Source: Neomicrococcus aestuarii (GTDB lineage: Bacteria > Actinomycetota > Actinomycetes > Actinomycetales > Micrococcaceae). Taken from it: 64,000 nt of DNA. Under the pieces are notes generated by a model. The model had not been told where the DNA came from and searched no databases. It was given only the letters and a program-made list of their open reading frames with translations. Positions 1 through 8,875 of the stretch are shown piece after piece (position 1 is the stretch's first letter; each line of letters opens with the position of its first letter). The stretch is from NCBI RefSeq assembly GCF_014201135.1, contig NZ_JACHDR010000001.1, positions 1,054,001 to 1,118,000 on the forward strand. Reading direction: 5' to 3'. The translations under genes and the position numbers were made by a program.

Positions 1-229
1 GGTGCAACGTTTTGACGCGGCCGTCGAGACACTCTTGGAATCCGGTGATGTCAGCGACTTCGGTGACGGGAACGCCGGCGCTAGCGATGCGCTGCGCGGT
101 GGAGCCGGTGGAAACAATGCTCACCCCAGCCTCATGCAGTCCGACAGCTAACTCCTCGAGGCCGGTCTTGTCATATACAGAAATAAGGGCTCGGCGGATG
201 GGTACGCGGTCAAGAACTGCTGAGGACAC
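1..229 (-). CDS. purH: PurH, bifunctional AICAR transformylase / IMP cyclohydrolase (N-terminal part)
   Basis: Only the first 76 codons are in the window; the gene runs off the left edge. The reverse strand reads a typical IMP cyclohydrolase start: [13 protein letters not shown] near residue 12, STGSTAQ near 40 and GRVKTLH at the edge. PurH performs the last two steps of IMP synthesis. The start is GTG, with AGGAGC seven bases upstream. In related actinobacteria purN usually sits directly upstream; here purN is about 3.8 kb away with three unrelated genes between. The identification is firm although the gene is partial. Confidence 0.93.
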   Translation of the reverse strand, partial: MSSAVLDRVPIRRALISVYDKTGLEELAVGLHEAGVSIVSTGSTAQRIASAGVPVTEVADITGFQECLDGRVKTLH

Positions 230-339
230 AAATGCTCCTTGCACAAAGCGGGTATTTGCTCTAGCTTATCGCTTCCACGCTCAGTTCTTATGGTCGCGGG
301 CGCGCAGTTACGTTCCGCTGTTCCCACAGATTCGGGAGA

Positions 340-945
340 TTACGACGACGCTGGCTCGCGTTCCGCTGTCACAAGGTCCGGGAAGTGCTGCTCGAGTTGT
401 TCGGGAGTGAGGCAGCGTTTGAGGAGGGTTTCGGCGTGGTCGTCATCGGCGACGAAGCCAATGAGGGCTTGGTTCTTGCCGACGGCCAGTTCCGCGGTCA
501 CGTCTTGGATGACGCGCACCATGAGGGCGTAGTAGGTGCGGATGGTCTCGCTCCATCCATCCTTGGCAATCATCTCGCTCAGGCCGCGCTGCCAAATGCT
601 GGCGGCTTCTTCGCCGGCTAGCTCCATGGCGCACCAGTGCCAGCCGCTGCAGTCCCACCGCTCTGAGTAGTACCCGGAGATCTCTTCAAGCTCCGTATCC
701 AGATCCTCGATGCGTGGATCTTCCAGTGCTGACAGTGCCCCGGCCTCCCGGTGATCCCGGGCGTAGGCCTCTTCTGAGTTCATGGCGAGCACGGGCATTT
801 CGATAGTCTCCGCGGGCTCTGTGGGCACCCCGTGGAGGGCAATCGCGTAGAACGTGTGCTCCGGGTGATCCTCAATGACCTCCCGTGCGTGCCTGATGAC
901 TGAAGCCCGCATGGCGTTTTCGAGAGCGTTCCAATCTAGTCCCAT
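340..945 (-). CDS. DUF4303 family protein
   Basis: A 201-residue soluble protein, acidic, with conserved Trp/Tyr-rich blocks (YYSERWDCSGWHWC near residue 95), which fit the DUF4303 family of unknown function. No signal peptide or membrane segment is visible. There is no good Shine-Dalgarno sequence; instead TAGTGT lies exactly six bases before the ATG, suggesting a leaderless mRNA. The last codons (Ala-Ser-Ser-stop) are supplied by a copy of the dispersed TACGACGACGC repeat read from the opposite strand. The family call is from memory of sequence character, so moderate. Confidence 0.7.
   Translation of the reverse strand: MGLDWNALENAMRASVIRHAREVIEDHPEHTFYAIALHGVPTEPAETIEMPVLAMNSEEAYARDHREAGALSALEDPRIEDLDTELEEISGYYSERWDCSGWHWCAMELAGEEAASIWQRGLSEMIAKDGWSETIRTYYALMVRVIQDVTAELAVGKNQALIGFVADDDHAETLLKRCLTPEQLEQHFPDLVTAEREPASS
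341..351 (+). repeat. TACGACGACGC repeat, exact copy over a stop codon
   Basis: Exact 11-mer. On the gene strand it reads GCGTCGTCGTA followed by A, giving the final Ala-Ser-Ser and the TAA stop of the DUF4303 gene. Confidence 0.8.
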
Positions 946-951
946 AGCGAA

Positions 952-957
952 ACACTA
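952..957 (-). promoter_or_regulatory. -10 box for leaderless DUF4303 mRNA
   Basis: TAGTGT on the minus strand, six bases before the ATG at 945. The spacing puts the transcription start on the initiation codon. Confidence 0.5.
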
Positions 958-1024
958 CTCCGCCGTGGTGTTCTCGACTAGGGATTGATTTTCCCTGTAA
1001 ATGGAGGGCTCTTTAAACGCCAAA

Positions 1025-1071
1025 TGCGGCGCTTCCCGGATTCGAAATATCGAAAGAGGGGGAACGCCGCA
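1025..1071 (-). terminator. Hairpin downstream of the NRAMP gene
   Basis: Arms TGCGGCG-C-TTCCC and GGGAA-CGCCGCA pair with one bulge; an inner TCGA/TCGA pair closes the loop. It lies 25 bases past the stop of the NRAMP-like gene. Confidence 0.65.
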
Positions 1072-1095
1072 CTCGGGTGGTCGGGCGCTAAGAAG

Positions 1096-2451
1096 TTACT
1101 TCAGCGCCGACATGATGGAGTTGATGAGCTGGTACACGCCCAAGGAGATGAACAGCAAGGCCGTGATGACCAACGCGAGGTTGGTGTACCACTTGTTGCG
1201 CCACTCGTCCGGGATTCCGTACTTCTTGACGTTCAAGAGCGGGAGGAGCGTGATGGCGAGGAACGGCATGAACAGCGCGCCGAGCACGCCGTAGGCCAGC
1301 ACCAAGCCAATGGGCTGATCCAGCATCAGAAGCAGCATCGGTGGGAACGTCAGCCACAGAATGTAGAAGCGGAAGTACTTGCCGTGGGCGCGGGAGTCCG
1401 GGTGATCGGATCCCTTGCCGCGGAAGTTGCCCCAGAAGTCGGCGAACATGAGCGAAACACCGTTCCACACGCCAATGACGGAGGAGAATGCTGCGCCGAA
1501 GAAGCCTACGAGGAAGGCCTTACCAATGACCACGCCATAACGCTCTTCAAGCACGCGGTTCAGATCCAACAGGCCCTTGTCGCCAGCGGAGATCGTGACA
1601 CCGGCGACGGAGACTACCTCGGCGCCCACAATAAGCATGCTGAGCACAAAGATGCCGGTCATGACGTACGCCATGGTGTTGTCGATACGCATCACGCGCA
1701 TGAAGCGAGGGGTAGCCCAACCCTTTTCACGCAACCAGTAGCCGTAGGCCGCAAGGGTGATGGTGCCGCCAACGCCGCCTGCGAGCGCAAGCGTGTACAA
1801 GATTCCATCTTCTGGCAAGCGAGGGATGAGGCCGGCCAGCATGTCAGGGATGTTTGGTACGGCGATGACCGCGAGGCCAACGATGGTAATGAACATCAAG
1901 AGCACCAGTACTGCGGTGATCTTTTCAAAGACGGCGTAGCGGTTGAACCACACCAAGACGAATCCGGCGAGGCCGGTGGCAATTGCGAACACCCAGAGCG
2001 GGATGCCCGGGAAGAGGGCCGCGAGCGGGAGCGCGGTGGAGGACATGGCGGAAGCGCCGTAAACAATGCCCCAGATGAGGATGTACGGGCCGAAGTACCA
2101 GACGGTCCACTTACCCAGGGAGCGCCAGCCTTCGAAGATGGTCTTGCCGGTGGCGAGGCTGTAACGGCCCGCGCCCTCCACAAGAACAATCTTCAAGATG
2201 ACGCCCACTACAACAGCCCACAAGAGCATGTATCCGTAGCGGGAGCCGGCGGCAAGGGTCGCCACCATGTCGGCGGCGCCTACGCCCGTGGCCGCTACAA
2301 CGAGGCCCGGGCCAATAATTTTCCATTTTTGCGGAGGCAGGTTTCCGTCCGCGTCTGGCTCGATGTCATCGAAGCCTGCGTGGCGTTCGCCTTTCGCAAC
2401 GTGGTGGGCTTTGTAGCCGTCACCATCTTGATGCTGGGGTTGTTCAGTCAT
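1096..2451 (-). CDS. NRAMP-like divalent metal transporter with non-canonical motifs
   Basis: 451 residues with about eleven hydrophobic segments after a hydrophilic N-terminus of about 40 residues. The overall pattern matches COG1914 (NRAMP). However, where MntH-type proteins have DPGN in the first helix this protein reads ATGVGAADMVA (residues 55-65), and no MPH is visible in helix six, where the text is IVGAEVV. It therefore belongs to the divergent NRAMP-related branch, and its substrate cannot be assigned from sequence. The ATG at 2451 is chosen over the longer frame because AGAGG sits six bases upstream and the extra N-terminus has no transporter character. A palindrome, ACACCTGTAGGTGT, lies just upstream. 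Confidence 0.82.
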   Translation of the reverse strand: MTEQPQHQDGDGYKAHHVAKGERHAGFDDIEPDADGNLPPQKWKIIGPGLVVAATGVGAADMVATLAAGSRYGYMLLWAVVVGVILKIVLVEGAGRYSLATGKTIFEGWRSLGKWTVWYFGPYILIWGIVYGASAMSSTALPLAALFPGIPLWVFAIATGLAGFVLVWFNRYAVFEKITAVLVLLMFITIVGLAVIAVPNIPDMLAGLIPRLPEDGILYTLALAGGVGGTITLAAYGYWLREKGWATPRFMRVMRIDNTMAYVMTGIFVLSMLIVGAEVVSVAGVTISAGDKGLLDLNRVLEERYGVVIGKAFLVGFFGAAFSSVIGVWNGVSLMFADFWGNFRGKGSDHPDSRAHGKYFRFYILWLTFPPMLLLMLDQPIGLVLAYGVLGALFMPFLAITLLPLLNVKKYGIPDEWRNKWYTNLALVITALLFISLGVYQLINSIMSALK

Positions 2452-2478
2452 GGGATCCTCTTGAGTGCGAGACGTGTG

Positions 2479-2492
2479 ACACCTGTAGGTGT
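2479..2492. promoter_or_regulatory. Palindrome upstream of the NRAMP-like gene
   Basis: ACACCTGTAGGTGT, six-base arms around GT, 28 bases before the NRAMP start. It could be an operator; no regulator is assigned. Confidence 0.4.
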
Positions 2493-2619
2493 GACGAGAG
2501 ATGCATTCTCTAGGAAACCACATTGAATTGCGGGTAGATACTTAACACTTGAAGTTGCGAAGTAATCTTTAACCAGCATTCCCGCTGAAATGCGTGTCAA
2601 CACAAGGGATCTCGTAACG

Positions 2620-3969
2620 ATGAGCGTGACTACAAGTTCTATGTCGTCTGGTGTTCAGGTAGTGCAAAACCTCCCGTGGAAGTGGGGTGTTCAGGGCCGA
2701 ATTTTCATTATTGGTGGCCTGGGATTCATGTTTGATGCGTGGGATGTCACGCTCAACGGCGCTCTCATTCCGCTGATCATGCAAGAGTGGGGGCTGGATC
2801 GCTCCACCGCCGCTCTCATGAGCACGTCAAACCTCATTGGTATGGCCGTGGGCGCGTTCGTTTGGGGCACGGTTGCCGACCGCATTGGTCGCAAAGCGGC
2901 TTTCACATGGACGTTGCTAATCTTCTCGCTGTTCACGGTGGCCGGCGCCTTCTCCCCGAGCTTCGAGCTCTTCACTCTTTTCCGCTTCATTGCGGGCTTC
3001 GGTCTGGGTGGTTGTATCCCGGTGGATTACGCGCTGGTGGGTGAGTTCACTCCCACGAAGCAGCGCGGCAAGGTGATGACCGCGATGGATGGCTGGTGGC
3101 CCGTGGGCGCCGCGCTGTCCTTCTTCGTGTCCGCCATGGTGATCTCGCTGTTTGATAACTGGCGTTTCATTTTGTTGGCCATGGTGTTGCCAGCGTTGTT
3201 GGTCTTCTGGGTGCGATTGCACGTCCCGGAGTCACCCTTGTTCTTGATTCGCAAGGGTCAACGGGCTGAAGCGCGGAAGGTCATCGATGATTTGGTGGCC
3301 CGCACTGGCGCTCCCCAGCAGGAGTACACGCTGCCTGAGTCCTCTTCCGTTCCGAAGCTTTCCGCCGGTTCTATTGGCCAGCAGCTCGCCGGTATTTGGA
3401 AGTTCAATTGGCGCATCACGGCCGTTGCCTGGTCACTGTTCTTGACCATTCTGTTGGTGTACTACCTTGCGCTGACGTGGATGCCGTCCATCCTTCAGCA
3501 GGCTGGCATGGCCGCAAATACTTCGTTGTTCATGACGGCGATCATGGCCGCTGTAGGAATGATCGGTGTGGTTGCCGCGGTCGCTATTGAGAAGGTTGGC
3601 CGCAAACGCATTCTGGCAATTACTGGCCCGTTGTCCGGCTTGATTCTCGTGATGGTGTCGCTGTCCTTGGGCACCCCCACCACGGCCGTTATCTGGCTTT
3701 TGGTGTTCGGCTTCGTGATCCAGGTCTGCATCCCGGTGTTGTACGCGTACGTCTCCGAGCTCTACCCCACGGAGTTGCGCGGCTCCGGCTTCGGCTGGGC
3801 CTCCACCATTAGCCGTTTGGGCGCGGGCTTCGGCCCAGTGCTCTTTGCGCTGTACTGGCCGGTGATCGGCTTGCCGACGCTGTTCTTGATTGCCACGGGC
3901 TTGGTAGTTCTTGCCGTGATTTTCATGCTGATTGCGGCGCCGGAGACGGCTGATCAGGAGCTTGAGTAA
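2620..3969 (+). CDS. MFS transporter, aromatic acid/sugar/niacin-type
   Basis: 449 residues with about twelve membrane segments. The MFS signature after helix 2 is present (GTVADRIGRKAAFT, residues ~90-103), with its counterpart IEKVGRKRIL in the second half and PESPLFLIRKG in the central loop. An Asp in the first helix (FMFDAWDVT) is typical of the AAHS/NiaP-type symporters, so a small organic acid, sugar or niacin-like substrate is plausible but not shown. The ATG at 2620 is preferred because AAGGGA precedes it; an upstream in-frame ATG at 2590 has no ribosome site. The gene is convergent with purN. Confidence 0.88.
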   Translation: MSVTTSSMSSGVQVVQNLPWKWGVQGRIFIIGGLGFMFDAWDVTLNGALIPLIMQEWGLDRSTAALMSTSNLIGMAVGAFVWGTVADRIGRKAAFTWTLLIFSLFTVAGAFSPSFELFTLFRFIAGFGLGGCIPVDYALVGEFTPTKQRGKVMTAMDGWWPVGAALSFFVSAMVISLFDNWRFILLAMVLPALLVFWVRLHVPESPLFLIRKGQRAEARKVIDDLVARTGAPQQEYTLPESSSVPKLSAGSIGQQLAGIWKFNWRITAVAWSLFLTILLVYYLALTWMPSILQQAGMAANTSLFMTAIMAAVGMIGVVAAVAIEKVGRKRILAITGPLSGLILVMVSLSLGTPTTAVIWLLVFGFVIQVCIPVLYAYVSELYPTELRGSGFGWASTISRLGAGFGPVLFALYWPVIGLPTLFLIATGLVVLAVIFMLIAAPETADQELE

Positions 3970-3978
3970 ATTTTCCGG

Positions 3979-4001
3979 TACGACGACGCAGCTTAGGTTG
4001 C
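3979..4001 (+). repeat. TACGACGACGC-AGCT repeat abutting the purN stop
   Basis: Exact 11-mer followed by AGCTTAGGTTGC, the short version of the two-box element seen at 31478 and 31572. It fills the gap between the convergent MFS and purN genes and runs over the purN stop codon. Confidence 0.8.
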
Positions 4002-4559
4002 GCTGAGTTCTTGCAGTACGCGGATCAAGAGTTTGCGCTCTTCGATTTTGATCCGTTCGTGCAGGCTTTCCTCGGTGTCGTCATCCAAGACGGGGACTAC
4101 CTGCTGAGCGATGATGGGGCCCGTGTCTACGCCGGTATCGGCGTAGTGCACAGTGCACCCGGTGACTTTGACGCCGTAGTTGAGGGCGTCTCGAACACCG
4201 TGCGCACCGGGGAACGCTGGCAACAGGGCTGGGTGTGTGTTGACGTAGCGGTTCTCGAAAGCGTTGATGAATTCTTCGTTGACGATCCGCATGAATCCTG
4301 AGGAAATCACGTAGTCGGGCTGGTAGCTCAAGCACTTTTCCGTGAGCGCGTGGTTCCACTCGGCGCGGTCTGTATAGGACTTGAAGTCCACCACGAACGT
4401 CTCGTAGCCGGCTTCCTCCGAGCGTTCCACTCCCCCGGTACCGAACTTGTCTGCGCCGACCGCAGCGATCTCAAGCTGAGGCAACTGACCGTCAGCTGCG
4501 GCGTCGAGCACCGCTTGGAGGTTGGAACCGGAACCTGAAACGAGGAAAACTGCGCGCAT
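3993..4559 (-). CDS. purN: PurN, phosphoribosylglycinamide formyltransferase
   Basis: 188 residues, full length for PurN. The enzyme transfers a formyl group from 10-formyl-THF to GAR in purine synthesis. It shows SGSGSNLQAV at residues 7-16 (phosphate-binding start), ISSGFMRIV, the signature NTHPALLPAFPGAHGVRDAL, and VHYADTGVDTGPII with the conserved Asp. The start at 4559 matches family starts (MRAVFLVSG); a -10-like TAAGAT lies seven bases upstream. purH is not adjacent, unlike in many relatives. Confidence 0.95.
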   Translation of the reverse strand: MRAVFLVSGSGSNLQAVLDAAADGQLPQLEIAAVGADKFGTGGVERSEEAGYETFVVDFKSYTDRAEWNHALTEKCLSYQPDYVISSGFMRIVNEEFINAFENRYVNTHPALLPAFPGAHGVRDALNYGVKVTGCTVHYADTGVDTGPIIAQQVVPVLDDDTEESLHERIKIEERKLLIRVLQELSAT

Positions 4560-4631
4560 TCCACCGATCTTATGCTCTTTGCACCGGTGAGCGCCGCTTT
4601 CGCGACCCACGTGAAGTGCGTGTGCTCCCGA

Positions 4632-4637
4632 TAGAGT
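4632..4637 (+). promoter_or_regulatory. -10 box, leaderless start
   Basis: TAGAGT six bases before the ATG at 4644, with no Shine-Dalgarno sequence. Confidence 0.5.
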
Positions 4638-4643
4638 TACTGC

Positions 4644-5060
4644 ATGACTGCTACGCGCCCACCAGATTCCAAGCGTCCCGCGAGCACCGAGGAACTGTTG
4701 GCGAACGCCGCACGCTTACGCGGGACGGTCATGTTGGTCTTGGCCGCAAGCATTTTGACGCTGTTGCCCCTGCCGTGGAAGTTCTTGACGATCCCCGTGG
4801 GAATCTTGGCGATCATTTCGGGAATTCGCACCCTGTTGAAGAGCCGCCGTATTGAGGGCATGGGATTCGTGAACGCCACCATCGTCATCGCGGTGGTGGG
4901 TTGCCTAATGTTTACCGTCTCGGTGACGCTTCAGGGCATCTTTTTCCAGCCGACCATGGACTACCAGACGTGCGTCACGCAGTCCCTCACGAGCCGCTCA
5001 CTAGAACAGTGCGCGCGTGATTTCAACGATTCGCTGATGAACCAAGTGCTCGGACGTTAG
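4644..5060 (+). CDS. Small membrane protein, unknown function
   Basis: 138 residues. After a hydrophilic N-terminus (~28 residues) come three hydrophobic segments (about 29-47, 49-63 and 75-95), then a polar C-terminal tail with two cysteines (YQTCVTQ and LEQCARD) that would lie outside if the topology is N-in. I do not recognise a named family. It is transcribed divergently from purN, apparently from a leaderless promoter, and its stop overlaps that of the convergent DUF6350 gene by four bases. Confidence 0.75.
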   Translation: MTATRPPDSKRPASTEELLANAARLRGTVMLVLAASILTLLPLPWKFLTIPVGILAIISGIRTLLKSRRIEGMGFVNATIVIAVVGCLMFTVSVTLQGIFFQPTMDYQTCVTQSLTSRSLEQCARDFNDSLMNQVLGR

Positions 5061-6388
5061 TCCTCTAGTACGGGATCGCGTTCTAGGTACGGGGAGACCA
5101 AGTATCCGGCGATGACGCCTATAGCCACTTCGCCTGCAACCCACGCTGCGACAAGCCACATGTGGGGGCCAAGTTCGCTGAGCCGGCCAATGCCTGCCGA
5201 CCCTCCTGAGATGAAGGCAGCGAAGGCGGTGAGCAGTCCCGCCCCTACACCGACGGCAACGCCGAGGAAGAGTGTGGAGAGGGAGAAGGAGAGCCAACGC
5301 ATCTGAATTTTGCGGTCTAGCCAGTCGTCAAAGTGGTTCTCACCTTCGCGCATGAACCACCAGCCGGCCGCGAATCCGGCCAACACTGGCAAGAGAATGA
5401 ACAACCATGCGGCATCCAAGGATCCCGTGGGCAGCGCGGTGAGGAACGGGATTGCTGGTAGCGGACCGACTGTGGTTTCAAACGGGCTGAGATGTGAGCC
5501 CACACCCAGGGTGAATCCGGCGCCGCTGATCCACGCCATGGTCCACACCACCAAGTTGGGGATCATGGCTACTTGTGCCAGAGTCACCACAATTCCGCCG
5601 ACCAGGCCGGGGCGCAATTGCTGGTACACGTTGGAGCCATCGGCCCAGTGCATGAACAACGCGATCGCCAAGACGAGGGCGGCTGAAGCAACGAGTCCCA
5701 TGAAGGCAACGAAGGCGGACTTGGTGATGGCTGCGACGTAGGAACCTGCCCATCTGGATGCTTGGCTTGATTGCGCGATGCGCTCTGAGAGATCCACGCC
5801 TATCAGTCGTGACCACGAGCCTGCTTCGCGACGCGTTCCGATCACTACGCCGATGCCAAGGATGATCATGGGCATCAGGATCGATGCCCAGATGTGGGGG
5901 CGTACGTCCGCGGTGCGAACCGCAAAGCCAGTAATGAAGCCAAAGAAGCCGTAGGCAACCAGTGCGCCTGCAATGCCCTGCCACAGTTGATCCGCATAGG
6001 AAGCCCGTGCAATCCTGCGGCCCGCCCTCCATGCGAAGAGGAACGGGATGATGGGAAACAAGAGAGGCGTGAGCGTCATGACGCCGCTGATCTCCGTGAC
6101 GCCGTCGGCGGCCACCGTGGAAATATCCAGCGGCACTCCGTGGGCTTTCAACCACACTTGGCCGCTGAGGCGAAGCGCACTCTCAATACTGCTATTGCCC
6201 CAGCCGCCAGTCAGCCACACGCCCACCACCGGAACGGCAAAAATGAGCGCCACAAAGATCGCCACTTGGAGAGCTTCGAGGGCACCTTGAAGTACCAGAG
6301 GAAGCGGAATTCCCTCACGGAACACTCGAAGGAGTGCGCGAGGATTCGTCTTGGACGTGGCTTCCGCTTTCTTTTTCATCAGCTCCAT
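5057..6388 (-). CDS. DUF6350 family polytopic membrane protein
   Basis: 443 residues from the chosen ATG, with many hydrophobic segments and no catalytic motif. Actinobacteria often carry such a protein (DUF6350) immediately upstream of purN/purH; here it is still near purN but separated by a small convergent gene. Sequence blocks such as RALLRVFREGIPLPLVLQGALEALQ at the N-terminus fit that family. The start is uncertain: 6388 and 6379 are both possible, and a longer frame lacks membrane-protein character. The function is unknown. Confidence 0.8.
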   Translation of the reverse strand: MELMKKKAEATSKTNPRALLRVFREGIPLPLVLQGALEALQVAIFVALIFAVPVVGVWLTGGWGNSSIESALRLSGQVWLKAHGVPLDISTVAADGVTEISGVMTLTPLLFPIIPFLFAWRAGRRIARASYADQLWQGIAGALVAYGFFGFITGFAVRTADVRPHIWASILMPMIILGIGVVIGTRREAGSWSRLIGVDLSERIAQSSQASRWAGSYVAAITKSAFVAFMGLVASAALVLAIALFMHWADGSNVYQQLRPGLVGGIVVTLAQVAMIPNLVVWTMAWISGAGFTLGVGSHLSPFETTVGPLPAIPFLTALPTGSLDAAWLFILLPVLAGFAAGWWFMREGENHFDDWLDRKIQMRWLSFSLSTLFLGVAVGVGAGLLTAFAAFISGGSAGIGRLSELGPHMWLVAAWVAGEVAIGVIAGYLVSPYLERDPVLED

Positions 6389-6434
6389 GGTGCCATTCTT
6401 GGCGGGTGCTTTCGCTGAACGGCGCGGCCCATGA

Positions 6435-6440
6435 TAAGAC
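6435..6440 (+). promoter_or_regulatory. -10-like box before AEC gene
   Basis: TAAGAC six bases before the GTG at 6447; no ribosome site is present. It deviates from TANNNT at the last base. Confidence 0.35.
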
Positions 6441-6446
6441 CGATGG

Positions 6447-7421
6447 GTGGATATTTCGCTCTTACTGCGCGCGTTAGTCCCAACCGCGGCGCTGTTGGGG
6501 TTGGGATGGGCGTTGCGCAAACACCTGAACTTCAAGGATGCGTTCTGGGTGGAACTCGAACGGCTCACCTATTACTTCCTCCTCCCCGCGCTCTTCATCA
6601 GCAGCTTGGCGACGGCAAACCTGACAAAGATTCCTGCTTTCAGCATGGTGGGCGTCATCATCATTTCCTCTGTGCTGGGCGGCCTCTTGCTGTTGCCCTT
6701 CCGCACGCTTGCAACCGGGAACAACGGTCCCGCCTTCACCTCCGTGTATCAAGGCGCCGTTCGGTTCAATAACTACATCGGTCTGGTCCTTGCCACCGCG
6801 CTCTTCGGCGCGGATGGACTCGCGCTTGCCGCTCTGGCCAACGCCGCGCTCGTCCCCACCGTCAACATCACGTCCACTTTGGTGTTCGCTCGCTATGGCA
6901 GCACCGACGTGCGCGGTTGGGCGATCTTTCGAGCGATCTACACCAATCCTTTGGTGGTGGCGTGCTTTGTAGGGCTGGCTCTCAACTTGAGCGGGCTGTG
7001 GTTCAGCAATATCAATGACGACGCCGCTGCGGCCACTTCCACGATCGCCGCACCTTTCGTGGAGATCCTGAAAATCTTGGGACAAGCCGCTCTGCCGATC
7101 GGCCTGTTGTGCGTGGGTGCGGGACTGCGAGCTACGTCATTGCGGGGATTCGTTAAGCCGATGCTCTGGGCGAGCTCTTTCCGCTTCGTAATCATCCCAA
7201 CCCTCGCGCTAGCCCTGTGCCTCTGGGCTGGACTAAGGGGCCCGGCGGCCGCTGTCGTCATCTTGTTCCAATCGATCCCCACAGCTTCGAGCGCGTACGT
7301 GCTGTCGCGTCGTCTGGGAGGCGATTCCCCTCTCATGGCCGCCATCATCGCAACCCAAACGGCGTCGTCGTTCTTAACGATTCCCGCATGGATTGCTCTC
7401 ACCGCCATTTTTGTCCGCTAG
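6447..7421 (+). CDS. AEC (auxin efflux carrier) family transporter
   Basis: 324 residues with about ten hydrophobic segments in the two-half pattern of the AEC/BART superfamily. Typical blocks are ERLTYYFLLPALFISSLA near residue 37, an N-terminal half ending in NPLVVACFVGLALNLSG, and a second half with QAALPIGLLCVGAGL. Family members export or exchange small organic anions such as malate or malonate; the substrate here is unknown. The start is GTG with no Shine-Dalgarno sequence, apparently leaderless. The gene diverges from the DUF6350 gene. Confidence 0.88.
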   Translation: MDISLLLRALVPTAALLGLGWALRKHLNFKDAFWVELERLTYYFLLPALFISSLATANLTKIPAFSMVGVIIISSVLGGLLLLPFRTLATGNNGPAFTSVYQGAVRFNNYIGLVLATALFGADGLALAALANAALVPTVNITSTLVFARYGSTDVRGWAIFRAIYTNPLVVACFVGLALNLSGLWFSNINDDAAAATSTIAAPFVEILKILGQAALPIGLLCVGAGLRATSLRGFVKPMLWASSFRFVIIPTLALALCLWAGLRGPAAAVVILFQSIPTASSAYVLSRRLGGDSPLMAAIIATQTASSFLTIPAWIALTAIFVR

Positions 7422-7563
7422 CCGGCGCCCTCCCGCGCTCGCACTTCGTGGCATTCAGGACGCAAGACACGCACGAAACGATTTCACGAAAGTTCACCCG
7501 CGGTAAGTGTGGAATTAACTTTGAGGCAATAGTGCGGTCACCGGGACAGCGGAGGGTAAGAGA

Positions 7564-8742
7564 GTGAGAGTAGCTGTAGTAGCCGAGTCCTTCTTGCCGC
7601 ACATGAATGGCGTGACGAATTCCGTCATTCGCGTCCTTCGCCATTTGCGAAGCCGAGGTCACGAGGCGCTAGTCATCGCACCGGCGCAATCGTGGTCCGG
7701 GCCCTTGTGGGCGGCGGAATCAACTCCCGAGGAAGTCGAGGGTTTCCCGGTAGTCAATCTGCCAGCACTCCCGCTCAATGGCTACCCTAATGTCCGCGTT
7801 GCAGCCGGAACGGTAGCGCGCGTTCGTCGTATTCTCGCCGGCTTTAGCCCGGACGTCGTTCACGTGGCAAGCCCATTCGTACTCGGTTGGCGCGCTATTC
7901 AGGCCGCACAACAGCTCGGCTTGCCCACCATCTCCATCTACCAGACGGAAATCCCCGCCTATGCCGGCCGCTACGGCTTGCCCTGGCTTGAGGATGTCCT
8001 CTGGAACCACGTCAAACTCATGCACGAATCCTCCACCGTGAACCTCGTGCCGTCCTCCTACTCGATGAACCAGCTTCGGGAGCTTGGCATTCGCCGCGTT
8101 CATTACTGGCGCCGCGGTGTAGATCAAGAACAGTTCAACCCATCGCGTCGTTCCGAGGCCTTCCGGGCTCAGGCTGCTCCTAATGGCGAAAAGATCATCG
8201 GTTTCGTAGGCCGGTTGGCAGCCGAGAAGCAAGTTGCCGACCTCGCGGTCCTCGACAATCTTCCGGGCACCCGGTTGGTCATTGTGGGATCTGGACCGCT
8301 TAAGGATGAATTGCGCGCGAAGCTGCCCAACGCTTACTTCGCTGGATTCCTCGGCGGAAACGATCTCGGCGAGGCAGTGGCTTCCTTCGATCTCTTCGTA
8401 CACCCGGGCGAATCAGAGACGTTCTGCCAGACCATTCAAGAGGCCATGTCCGCGCGTGTGCCGGTGGTGGCGGTGGGCCGCGGAGGACCGCTGGATTTGG
8501 TGGATTCTTCCCGCACAGGTTGGCTCTATAAGCCTGGGGACCTCGCGGACTTGCGCTCGCGGGTTCAGGATTTGGTGTACGACGACGTCAAGCGGGAAGC
8601 GTTCGCCGCTGCGGCTTTGGAGAGTGTTGCGGGACGCACGTGGGAAGCGATCTGCGATCAGCTCATCGAGCATTACGAGCGGGCAATTCACGTGAAGTCT
8701 CGGCATCTCCACACCGAGGCCCTCTCCTGGATGGACCGCTAA
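7564..8742 (+). CDS. mgtA: GT4 glycosyltransferase, MgtA-like GDP-mannose-dependent alpha-mannosyltransferase
   Basis: 392 residues. The N-terminus MRVAVVAESFLPHMNGVTNSV is nearly diagnostic of mycobacterial and Micrococcus MgtA, which adds mannose to a lipid acceptor in lipomannan or dimannosyl-diacylglycerol synthesis. The GT-B second half shows GFVGRLAAEKQV (residue ~217) and the E-x7-E region HPGESETFCQTIQEAMSARVPV with the nucleotide-sugar glutamates. The start is GTG with GGAGGG nine bases upstream. The membrane association expected of the family is through surface patches; no membrane helix is seen. The acceptor is not determined by sequence. Confidence 0.88.
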   Translation: MRVAVVAESFLPHMNGVTNSVIRVLRHLRSRGHEALVIAPAQSWSGPLWAAESTPEEVEGFPVVNLPALPLNGYPNVRVAAGTVARVRRILAGFSPDVVHVASPFVLGWRAIQAAQQLGLPTISIYQTEIPAYAGRYGLPWLEDVLWNHVKLMHESSTVNLVPSSYSMNQLRELGIRRVHYWRRGVDQEQFNPSRRSEAFRAQAAPNGEKIIGFVGRLAAEKQVADLAVLDNLPGTRLVIVGSGPLKDELRAKLPNAYFAGFLGGNDLGEAVASFDLFVHPGESETFCQTIQEAMSARVPVVAVGRGGPLDLVDSSRTGWLYKPGDLADLRSRVQDLVYDDVKREAFAAAALESVAGRTWEAICDQLIEHYERAIHVKSRHLHTEALSWMDR

Positions 8743-8875
8743 CACCGCTCGAAGTCTGCGCGAGAGGTGTTGAAGTTCTTCTCAGTTGGCGTTCAGGAAA
8801 ATTTCAGTTTCGTTGCGTACGTTGTAAGTACCGGCTATTCCGGGAAGCACTATCCATCAACGAAAGGACTGGATC

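Noticed and set aside
985-2526. A 513-codon plus-strand frame
   Set aside because: It is antisense to the NRAMP-like gene, His/Glu/Arg-rich, without homology or ribosome site.
8582-8592. TACGACGACGT in the mannosyltransferase gene
   Set aside because: It lacks the final C and the AGCT extension and encodes a natural YDDV stretch, so it is not counted as a repeat copy.
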